Part shown: positions 57,414-64,000 of the stretch, piece by piece | How the letters are laid out: each line of letters opens with the position of its first letter | How positions within the stretch are numbered: position 1 is the stretch's first letter | DNA from: an uncultured Lachnospiraceae bacterium | GTDB taxonomy: Bacteria; Bacillota; Clostridia; Lachnospirales; Lachnospiraceae | NCBI GenBank assembly: GCA_910588655.1 | Contig: CAJUPJ010000014.1 | Coordinates: 18,551-82,550 of the forward strand | DNA: 64,000 nucleotides | Reading direction: 5' to 3' | The notes under the pieces: model-generated | What the model saw: the letters and a program-made list of their open reading frames with translations, nothing else | Told to the model about the DNA's origin: nothing | Databases searched by the model: none | Made by a program: the position numbers and the translations under genes

Positions 57414-57740
57414 AAATGGGTGGTGGGAATTATTCTGCCAGTCACTTATTATACAGTGCAATAATTACTGTTATATAAGGATTAATATAAAAATGATACC
57501 ACTGTATTTCCGTCCGTCTAAACCACCTTCCCCACACCATAATTTCCAGCTAATATTATTCCATGACAGGTGCACTTCAGCACCGCCAGTGTTTGTATCC
57601 CTATGCACTGTTGTGTGGACTGATGTAACGCAATGTCATTTATTTAAGGGTTCTGGCAGAAATGTTTTTGGAAATTGCCAAAGATTAGATTTAGCTGGCA
57701 AATTCCAGTATATTCCCCTGACTTAATGACATTGTAACAT
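57404..57740. repeat. Palindromic repeat elements, flanking module and copy 6
   Basis: ATAATTGGAAATGGG with ATTATTCTGCCAGTCACTTATTA repeats the module seen at 47143 and, inverted, at 22500-22560. It ends near CCCCACACCATAATTTCCAG at 57530. From about 57624 a small hairpin pairs CAATGTCATT (57631-57640) with AATGACATTG (57725-57734), holding a shortened AGCTGGCAAATTCC core. There is no ORF in 57039-57843. Confidence 0.72.
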
Positions 57741-57843
57741 AGTGGAATTTGTTGTATAATCAAATATAATTAATGGTTACAATCAATTAATATGATATTT
57801 ATCCAGAAATTTTTAGCTGCTATATTAAGCAAGGAGGATTATT

Positions 57844-58434
57844 ATGACAGAACTTGAAAAGTGTATGGCTGGTGAATATTATAACTGCCATGACAAAGTT
57901 TTCCTGGATTTTAAAGAAAAAACAAGAAAATTATTAAAACAGTACAATTCATTAGAATATGGCCAGAAAACGGAAAAAACAGATATTTTAAAGCAGATGT
58001 TTGGCAGTATTGGAAACAACACATCTGTAGGCCTTCCTTTTATATGTGATTATGGACGGAATATTTACATAGGTGATAATGTGTCAATAAATATGAACTG
58101 CACATTTGTAGACTGCAATAAAATTATAATTGGTAATAATGTACTTATTGCATCAAATGTACAGCTCTATACTTCCACACATCCTGTAGAATTGTCCGAA
58201 AGGCTCGTACCTGGCTGGACTCCTGAAAGCGGTGAATACTTCTGCCGTACTTATGCACTTCCAATAACAATAGGCAATGGCTGCTGGATTGGCGGAGGTG
58301 TTATAATACTTCCTGGGGTGTCAATAGGCAACGGCTCTGTTATAGGTGCTGGAAGTGTTGTTACAAAAGATATACCAGATAATTCACTGGCAGCTGGCAA
58401 CCCATGCCGTGTAATACGTGAAATCAACCAGTAG
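57844..58434 (+). CDS. Sugar O-acetyltransferase, left-handed beta-helix family
   Basis: A 196-residue maltose/galactoside acetyltransferase-type protein. The N-terminal helical Mac domain begins MTELEKCMAGEYYNCHD; hexapeptide repeats follow (IYIGDNVSIN, IIIGNNVLIA, ITIGNGCWIGGGVIILPGV). The catalytic His is in YTSTHPVELSER. It transfers acetyl from acetyl-CoA to a sugar. AGGAGG precedes the ATG. It is convergent with proB. Confidence 0.92.
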   Translation: MTELEKCMAGEYYNCHDKVFLDFKEKTRKLLKQYNSLEYGQKTEKTDILKQMFGSIGNNTSVGLPFICDYGRNIYIGDNVSINMNCTFVDCNKIIIGNNVLIASNVQLYTSTHPVELSERLVPGWTPESGEYFCRTYALPITIGNGCWIGGGVIILPGVSIGNGSVIGAGSVVTKDIPDNSLAAGNPCRVIREINQ

Positions 58435-58447
58435 GTCTTCTTGCTGG

Positions 58448-59239
58448 TTAATCACTGCAACAGAATAATGTCCCGACATCTTTGTTATCAAACAGGTCAT
58501 ATAATTTCTCTGGCTGTTTCCCATTCATTAATACAACATCTATGCCAGCTTCATATGCAATTTCAACTGCATTAATCTTTGTTACCATTCCGCCTGTACC
58601 AAATTTAGTAGTAACACCACCCGCAAGCGCCTTTATATCTTCTGTTATTTCATGTACAACATGTATAAACTTTGCATCTTTTTCTTTATGCGGGTCTTTA
58701 TCATAAAGGCCATCTATATCAGACATTATTATAAGCAGGTCTGCCTTAGCAATTGTTGCAACTACAGCAGCAAGTGAATCATTTTCACCAACTTCAAGCT
58801 CCAGCTCATCAATAGCCACTGTATCATTTTCGTTTATAACAGGTATTACACGCTGCGCAATCAGACGTTCCATAGCATTTTCAACATTAAGCCTGCGGTC
58901 TTCAAGTAATATATATTTGGTAAGCAGCATCTGCGCCACTGTTACACTGTAATCTGCAAATAAATTGTCATACATATACATAAGCTCGCATTGTCCTACA
59001 GCGGCACATGCCTGCTTGCCAGGTGTGTCTTTGGGTTTTTCCCAAAGCCCAAGCTTCCCCATGCCAAGTCCCATAGCACCACTTGAAACAAGCACAACCT
59101 CATGCCCTGCATTATGCAGGTCAGCAAGCGTCCTTACAAGCTGGCCGACACGCCTTATATTTAACATCCCTGTCTTATGTGTAAGCGTAGATGTACCCAC
59201 TTTGACTACTATACGTTTTCTCTCACTTATCTTTTTCAT
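58448..59239 (-). CDS. proB: Glutamate 5-kinase (no PUA domain)
   Basis: A 263-residue amino acid kinase for the first step of proline synthesis. IVVKVGTSTLTH starts the fold, VLVSSGAMGLGMGKLG and NENDTVAIDELELEVGENDSL bind glutamate and ATP, and FGTGGMVTKINAVEIA closes the site. The C-terminal PUA domain of the E. coli enzyme (367 residues) is missing, as in several Firmicutes. proA is not adjacent. Confidence 0.93.
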   Translation of the reverse strand: MKKISERKRIVVKVGTSTLTHKTGMLNIRRVGQLVRTLADLHNAGHEVVLVSSGAMGLGMGKLGLWEKPKDTPGKQACAAVGQCELMYMYDNLFADYSVTVAQMLLTKYILLEDRRLNVENAMERLIAQRVIPVINENDTVAIDELELEVGENDSLAAVVATIAKADLLIIMSDIDGLYDKDPHKEKDAKFIHVVHEITEDIKALAGGVTTKFGTGGMVTKINAVEIAYEAGIDVVLMNGKQPEKLYDLFDNKDVGTLFCCSD

Positions 59240-59341
59240 TATATGCCTCCTGTAAACTTAATATCATATGTACTGCTGGATCTCAGACACGCATTAAATT
59301 ATAGCATAACCATATACAGTAGTCTATAGTCTGGTATGTAG

Positions 59342-59600
59342 TTTACAGTTATCTTGTATAAGATAACTGTAAATGGTACGCTTCTTAAATTGTTTATACA
59401 TATATTATTTCAAAATTTAGCATTATACTTCCATTTGTCTAAATCAGCTCTCCTCCCAGCATAATTTACAGTTATAATATTTATTTTGTTTTTTGTGGTT
59501 TTGCCAGGGAATAGCATGTTTCCAGTGTTCCATGTAATAATTTAGTGGAACACCAGAAACCCTGCGTCCACACAACAATACAAAATAGCTGTAAATTATC
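59342..59600. repeat. Palindromic repeat family, end-to-end junction and copy 7
   Basis: TTTACAGTTATCTT, GTAT and AAGATAACTGTAAA form a perfect 32-bp palindrome at 59342-59373: two terminal motifs of the family back to back. A further element runs from TAATTTACAGTTATAA at about 59458 to AGCTGTAAATTA at 59598, with GTTTCCAGTGTTCCA pairing with TGGAACACCAGAAAC in its core. Together they fill the gap between proB and the Cys-rich peptide gene. Confidence 0.75.
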
Positions 59601-59603
59601 CCT

Positions 59604-59771
59604 CTAACAATTACAGCCGCATCCTACGCCATTTTTGCGGTTATGTTTCTTTTTTCCTGTTAAGGATGTGCCACACTGGCATCCTGCACCGTTTTTACAT
59701 CCACATCCACACCCTGCGCCATTTTTATTATGTTTCTTCTTTATTCTGGCTGTATCCCTGATGATTTTCAT
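59604..59771 (-). CDS. Cys-rich 55-residue peptide, putative RiPP precursor
   Basis: A 55-residue peptide. A short N-terminus MKIIRDTARIKKKHN is followed by three blocks of the form NGxGCxC: NGAGCGCGC (17-25), NGAGCQC (27-33) and NGVGCGCNC (47-55). KKKHN occurs twice (11-15, 40-44). Eight of 55 residues are Cys, and the last residue is Cys. A strong AGGAGGGG lies 7-9 nt before the ATG at 59771. It follows an ABC exporter and a radical SAM/SPASM gene on the same strand, as for thioether-linked peptides. I recall Clostridial Cys-rich precursors beside such maturases, but this sequence was not matched to one. A metal-binding peptide is the alternative. Confidence 0.7.
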   Translation of the reverse strand: MKIIRDTARIKKKHNKNGAGCGCGCKNGAGCQCGTSLTGKKKHNRKNGVGCGCNC

Positions 59772-59913
59772 AATTTCTCCCCTCCTTTCCTGTTATTATA
59801 CTTTTTATAAAAAGCATGATATCCTGCCCATATACATAATTTTCTGCCTGTTTATGGGCAAGCCGCCCACCACATGTAAAGGCGTAATCCATCTCCTGTC
59901 TGATATATATAAT

Positions 59914-61737
59914 TTAGTTATAGTATTTTGCCTGTGTATTGTAGTATCTGGCATATTCACCTTGCTGTTTTATAAGTTGATAGTGTGTACCACTTTCGCA
60001 CAGCTTTCCATCTTTTATAAATAATATTTCATCTGCCAGCACTGATGAACTAAGCCTGTGGGAAATATAAATTACAATTTTATCCCTGGATATTTGCTGG
60101 AATGATTTTAAAAGTTCATCTTCTGCTACAGGGTCAAGTGCTGAAGATGGCTCATCTAATACCAATATTCTGGGTTTATGGAAGATTGCCCTTGCAAATG
60201 CAAGTTTCTGGTTCTCTCCCCCTGAAAGTACAACGCCATCTTTATAAAATATTTTTCCAAGGTTAGCAGCAATCCCTTTATCAAGGGATTTTACCTTTTT
60301 CCAAAGCCCTGCTGCCTGTAGTGCATTTTTAATTTCCCTGTCTGTTTCATTATCCATTGTGTCCTGGCTGTTTGTATTTTCTTTTTTATATTTATCCAGA
60401 GCTACGTTTTCACCTATTGTAAATGCAAAATACTTAAAGTCCTGGAACACTACACTAAAAAGGCTTTTATAATCTTTATCATTAAAACTGTCTACAGCAA
60501 TCCCGTTTAAATATATACCACCACTGCATGGTTTATATAAATTGCTTAAAAGATTTACAAGTGTGGATTTTCCCGCACCATTTTCACCAGCAATTACATA
60601 TACTTTTCCCTGTTCAAATTTATAGCTAAAATCTTCTATTGCAAGTTTATCCATACCTTTATACCTGAAATTTACATGTGACATTGAAATAGTTAACGGC
60701 TCTTCTATGACTTTATCAAACTTTTCTTTGCATAAACTGCTGTATTCTTTTTGTATTTCTGGCTTTAAATCCATAAAATCCTTAAATGAGGCAATATATT
60801 TTCCATTAATATTAAGATTAACCAGAAAATTTGCAAAGTCTGAAATACTTTCTGAAAACTGGTGTGCTGCATTAAAATACTGTGAAAACCCGCCTATGGA
60901 AATTTTCTTTTGGAAGGCAAGCCATGCCAGGTATAAATAAATCCCGTTATTTTTCAGGTTTTCAAGTATAATGCTGGTCAAATTAATCTTCAGGATTTTA
61001 TTATATAATTTATTAAGTCTTTTACGCAAAGCCTTTAATGTCTGGTAATATTTTTCCATAAGCCATGAAACAAAACCATATAGCCTTGTTTCCTTTGCAC
61101 ATGCCTTATCCCCCATAATCTCAATATAATAATTTAAAACCCTTGTAAGATAGATATTTTCTTCCCTCTGCCCAAGTTCCCAGTTCTCTATTCCCATATC
61201 CAGGATAACAGAAAAAAAGCTAAACAGCAATATAATAAAAAGCAGTAAAATATCCGCATATACAAGGACTATGGCAGTTGCAATAATAGAAACTATGCTG
61301 GTAATGGCAGTAAAAAAGTTGTCAATCATATCAATTCCAATACCTTTATATACTAAATCTTCTGCCATTGCCGCCTGCTGGTGTACCTCCGGGTCATCAA
61401 GCTGTGCAAGGTCAAGTTCTGTCTTTTTGCGGTTCACCATAAGCAGGAAATGCATTGCATAAAGATGCCCGTTTATATTAATATAACGTTCTGTTATAAA
61501 TTCTGTTATAAAAGAGCCTGCAAACTGCAATGCTGCATAAACAAGTATATAGAAAACAATTTTCTGGAAAGAAACTTCATAAACAAGCCCGTCTACCAGA
61601 AGTTTTGATATAATAATTCCTGGCAGCGGCATAAGCCCGTTTACTATTGCAACTATGGCTTCTCCTATAACATAAGACGGACTGAATTCAAATACATATT
61701 TCAGGAAATAGATATCATTCTTTATGGATTTAGTCAT
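59914..61737 (-). CDS. ABC transporter, fused permease-ATPase
   Basis: A 607-residue exporter half-transporter. The transmembrane domain (about 1-325) has about six helices; the nucleotide-binding domain (about 350-600) has Walker A GENGAGKST, signature LSGGENQKLAFARA, Walker B RILVLDEPSSALDP and the H-loop YISHRLSS. There is no N-terminal C39 peptidase, so it would not itself trim a leader. It begins 9 nt after the radical SAM gene and precedes the Cys-rich peptide gene by 142 nt, which suggests peptide export. Confidence 0.88.
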   Translation of the reverse strand: MTKSIKNDIYFLKYVFEFSPSYVIGEAIVAIVNGLMPLPGIIISKLLVDGLVYEVSFQKIVFYILVYAALQFAGSFITEFITERYININGHLYAMHFLLMVNRKKTELDLAQLDDPEVHQQAAMAEDLVYKGIGIDMIDNFFTAITSIVSIIATAIVLVYADILLLFIILLFSFFSVILDMGIENWELGQREENIYLTRVLNYYIEIMGDKACAKETRLYGFVSWLMEKYYQTLKALRKRLNKLYNKILKINLTSIILENLKNNGIYLYLAWLAFQKKISIGGFSQYFNAAHQFSESISDFANFLVNLNINGKYIASFKDFMDLKPEIQKEYSSLCKEKFDKVIEEPLTISMSHVNFRYKGMDKLAIEDFSYKFEQGKVYVIAGENGAGKSTLVNLLSNLYKPCSGGIYLNGIAVDSFNDKDYKSLFSVVFQDFKYFAFTIGENVALDKYKKENTNSQDTMDNETDREIKNALQAAGLWKKVKSLDKGIAANLGKIFYKDGVVLSGGENQKLAFARAIFHKPRILVLDEPSSALDPVAEDELLKSFQQISRDKIVIYISHRLSSSVLADEILFIKDGKLCESGTHYQLIKQQGEYARYYNTQAKYYN

Positions 61738-61746
61738 ACTGCCACC

Positions 61747-63072
61747 CTATACATTATATGTAATTAAACTGGCAAGCTCCTGCTCCTGCATGTTTCTGTC
61801 ACACTCAAAACTTCCGCCATGTACCATGCCATTTACGCACCTGCCGCCATAACAAAGCGGAAGCACCTTGCATTTTTTGCACTGTTCCTGTAACTGGCTC
61901 TTTTTGCCAACCCATTTCGCATGTTTATAATCATCTATTTCCATAGTACCATCTTTATATATCCTGCCAATTTTATTTAATCCGTCATCAAGTGATAATG
62001 TACACTTTAAGACACTTCCATCATAATCTATTATAAAATCATTATGCTTCGTGGCATAACATATCCTGTTAAAAGGCAATGTCATTTCATCAATTACATC
62101 ATTCTTAAGCCCAAGCTCCCTTATATATTCTGCAATATCTACTGAACTTTCTGATACCTCATTCTTATCTAATACATTTAGTTCACTGTCATTACTGCCT
62201 CCTAGTTTTTTAATTCCTTCATAGTATACATGAAACCTCTGGTCAAAATTTGTGGCAATAAACTGGTAAAATTCCTTTGCTCTTTTAAAAACTTCTTTAT
62301 TAAAATTTGTCCTTATTGTAACTTCAAAATCATAATCTGTAGACGCCATATATTTAAGGTTCTCTATAATTTTATTAAAGCTTCCACTTCCATCTGCACT
62401 CTGCCTGTATAAATTGTGCGTATCAGAAAGCCCGTCTATTGTTATCTGGTAATAAGTTACACCAAGGCTGTACAGCCTGTCAAAACGCCCCGGGGTAATT
62501 AATACACCATTGCTGGTTGCACCTGCGCCAAATGGCACATTATATTTACCGCAAATCCTGTTTACATTTTCAAGGAAATTTACAACATTTTCATATTCAA
62601 TAAAAGGCTCTCCTCCAAATAGTGTAATATTAACGCTAGTATATTTTTTCTCAATAAGGGATTTTTCAATATATAATGCAATGCTGTTATAAACATCTAA
62701 AGACATATCCAGATTTTCATGTTTCTCATAACAATAGACACAACGCAGGTTGCATTGCCTTGTTGTAATTAGCATAATAGAAAGAACCTGGCTTTTTACT
62801 ACTTCCTGCTCATATAAAAACTGCAAATATTCAAGCTCATCTGTATCTGCCCTGGCTAAAATTCCTTTTTCATATAATAACTTGATTATCTTATCCTGTT
62901 TATTATAAAAAACCTCTTTACTGGCAAGTATTTCTTTTACCCTTTCCAGTTCTTCATGGTCTGTTACAGAAATAATTACACCTGATAAAGAATTATAAAG
63001 TATATATCCCTGGTCTTTCTGGTCTATAATAAAATTGTAATAACTGCTTTTTAATTTATCCATATCTGCCAT
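61747..63072 (-). CDS. Radical SAM/SPASM peptide-modifying enzyme
   Basis: A 441-residue enzyme. The N-terminal region (about 1-95) resembles a RiPP recognition element and starts by SSYYNFIIDQ. The SAM cluster motif CNLRCVYC has Cys at about 107, 111 and 114; GGEPF follows at about 158. The C-terminal SPASM region has CKKCKVLPLCYGGRC (about 398-412) and Cys424, for auxiliary [4Fe-4S] clusters. Such enzymes install thioether or carbon-carbon links on Cys-containing peptides. ATG at 63072 is preceded by GGAGGG at 8 nt. First gene of the three-gene unit. Confidence 0.88.
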   Translation of the reverse strand: MADMDKLKSSYYNFIIDQKDQGYILYNSLSGVIISVTDHEELERVKEILASKEVFYNKQDKIIKLLYEKGILARADTDELEYLQFLYEQEVVKSQVLSIMLITTRQCNLRCVYCYEKHENLDMSLDVYNSIALYIEKSLIEKKYTSVNITLFGGEPFIEYENVVNFLENVNRICGKYNVPFGAGATSNGVLITPGRFDRLYSLGVTYYQITIDGLSDTHNLYRQSADGSGSFNKIIENLKYMASTDYDFEVTIRTNFNKEVFKRAKEFYQFIATNFDQRFHVYYEGIKKLGGSNDSELNVLDKNEVSESSVDIAEYIRELGLKNDVIDEMTLPFNRICYATKHNDFIIDYDGSVLKCTLSLDDGLNKIGRIYKDGTMEIDDYKHAKWVGKKSQLQEQCKKCKVLPLCYGGRCVNGMVHGGSFECDRNMQEQELASLITYNV

Positions 63073-63097
63073 ACCAGCTTCCCTCCCTCTTATCATA

Positions 63098-63126
63098 ATT
63101 TTATACTATAAAATTATGTAAATCAA
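63098..63126 (-). promoter_or_regulatory. Promoter of the radical SAM-ABC-peptide unit
   Basis: On the minus strand TTGATT (63126-63121) and TAAAAT (63103-63098) are 17 nt apart, about 25 nt before the start codon. The rest of 63127-63300 is AT-rich with no ORF. Confidence 0.65.
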
Positions 63127-63301
63127 CCAGGCTGGCAATAATTAAACTTTTCTTAAACTTTTAAAATATCAAATCCCTAATTTATATGCTTTACAAGGTT
63201 TTGATGTAACTATTTTGTAACTAATTAATTTTCATTAGATGGAATTATATCCTGCTTAAACTATCTATATTTAACTATATTCTTATAACACTTTAGTAAA
63301 T

Positions 63302-63337
63302 AAAAACAGTAACTTGCAATAGAGGTTACTGTTTTTT
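63302..63337. terminator. Bidirectional terminator between CRISPR array and peptide locus
   Basis: AAAAACAGTAAC pairs with GTTACTGTTTTT around an 11-nt loop, with T-runs on both strands. It would end a leftward CRISPR transcript. Confidence 0.8.
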
Positions 63338-63355
63338 AATCTTTCTGTCCATATA

Positions 63356-63906
63356 ATTTTATTGCCCTTTAACGGGCTACATCCATTTTTACATACCTAT
63401 ACTCCAAGCATAAAAAGATATTCCAAAATGTATCAATGCCCTTAAACGGACTACATCCATTTCTACAAGAATTATGTCTATAGGATTAGGAGTTACATGG
63501 AATGTGCCAATGCCCTTCAACGGGCTACATCCATTTCTACAACTCCAATAGAGTTATCATTGAGGCAATTTCAAAAGTGTGTCAATGCCCTTTAACGGGT
63601 TTACTCCATTTCTAGCAACCATAATAACATTTTATTTTAAACAGGAGGTAGTGTGTCAATGCCCTTTAACAGGCTTACTTCATTTCTACTGTAAAAAAAC
63701 TGATTTTATTAATCAAATTAAAGTGTGTCAATGCCCTTCAACGGGCTTACATCATTTCTACAAGTGAAACTTACTTTTAGATATGCTGGTAAGAAGGTGT
63801 CAATGCCCTTCAACGGGCTTACATCATTTCTACGCTACACCAGAGCCAATACCAACTGTTGAACCAGGTGTGTCAATGCCCTTCAACGGGCTTACATCAT
63901 TTCTAC
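63356..63906 (-). CRISPR. CRISPR array, 8 repeats and 7 spacers
   Basis: 37-nt repeats start at 63356, 63430, 63504, 63579, 63653, 63725, 63797 and 63870. The plus-strand unit begins GTGTCAATGCCCTTCAACGG and ends TTACATCATTTCTAC; GCCC and GGGC form a short stem. Spacers are 35-38 nt. The three rightmost repeats are identical; those on the left vary (the first begins ATTTTATTGCCC). Decay at the left marks the leader-distal end, so the array reads leftwards, giving a repeat that ends GGGCATTGACAC with a 3' tag like ATTGAAAC. No cas gene lies within the window. Confidence 0.95.
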
Positions 63907-64000
63907 CCTGCCCTTCTGGAAGCCCCTGTTTATAAGGCTTTGAAGGGTGCGTTTTCCCCAAGATTTTTTTAATTGTTACAAAAGTGTTACATTTTGCCAT
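63907..64000 (-). promoter_or_regulatory. Probable CRISPR leader, cut by the window edge
   Basis: Immediately right of the last conserved repeat there is about 50 nt of mixed composition and then an AT-rich stretch (TTTTTTTAATTGTTAC). No further repeat occurs at the expected spacing. Repeat conservation puts the leader on this side. Cas genes are expected further right, outside the window. Confidence 0.55.

Noticed and set aside
63579..63767. 62-codon plus-strand frame through the CRISPR array
   Set aside because: It reads repeat and spacer sequence; the repeated peptide is a product of the array.
63356..63906. Assignment of the CRISPR array to type V-A because repeats end ATTTCTAC on the plus strand
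   Set aside because: Cas12a repeats end with a TTTCTAC...GTAGAT hairpin, which is missing here, and array decay shows transcription from the other strand.
1..64000. tRNA, rRNA or prophage genes
   Set aside because: None were recognised on either strand; the recombinase-like gene has no phage genes or attachment sites beside it.

Overview
The window is AT-rich chromosomal DNA from an endospore-forming, Gram-positive anaerobe. The best fit is the Lachnospiraceae (Clostridium cluster XIVa). Evidence: a complete spoIIIAA-AH operon, spoIIID, cwlD, a DUF3794-LysM spore protein and a spore-type GH18 protein; a DUF4250 protein; pyruvate:ferredoxin-type and ferredoxin genes; the DXP isoprenoid genes in the classic xseA-xseB-ispA-dxs-tlyA-nadK-argR order. 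No rRNA or tRNA genes were seen. Layout: 1-2.9 kb is the end of an exopolysaccharide cluster (HAD-like protein, PssE/PssD glycosyltransferase pair) headed by a tyrosine-recombinase-like protein that has lost most catalytic residues. 2.9-4.75 kb is a group II intron inserted just behind the spoIIID terminator. 4.8-12.2 kb holds spoIIID, an FAD oxidoreductase, murG, small proteins, a chemoreceptor and the DUF3794-LysM protein. 12.4-18.7 kb holds ilvE and an rpiB / LMW-phosphatase-like / tsaC / cwlD / GH18 run. 19-22 kb holds mecA, redox proteins and an iron alcohol dehydrogenase. 23.1-27.3 kb is a galactan/galactose segment (LacI regulator, GH53 galactanase, galE) followed by aroE. 27.4-31.6 kb is a CoA/pantothenate operon (DUF2520/PanG-like, panB, panC, panD, coaBC). 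32-39 kb holds a GH2 enzyme, a LysR regulator, an isolated porB and a second chemoreceptor. 39.3-46.8 kb is the argR-nadK-tlyA-dxs-ispA-xseB-xseA-nusB-asp23 housekeeping run. 47.6-52.9 kb is spoIIIA. 53-59.2 kb is accessory: TetR-CPBP, MATE, GNAT, sugar acetyltransferase, proB. 59.6-63.1 kb is a putative radical-SAM peptide locus: a SPASM maturase, an ABC exporter and a 55-residue peptide with eight cysteines in repeated NGxGCxC blocks. 63.36-63.9 kb is an eight-repeat CRISPR array read leftwards, with no cas genes in view. Long, nested, modular palindromic repeats sit in the large intergenic gaps (22.1-23.0, 31.7, 46.9-47.5, 57.1-57.7 and 59.3-59.6 kb); they share the end motif TTTACAGTTATCTT and a GCAATGTCATTTAGTTAAGAA-type internal arm and look like a family of mobile miniature inverted-repeat elements. 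The most promising undescribed items are the Cys-rich peptide locus, the palindromic repeat family, the catalytically degenerate recombinase with its paired operator-like sites, and the LMW phosphatase-like protein lacking its catalytic Arg and Asp.
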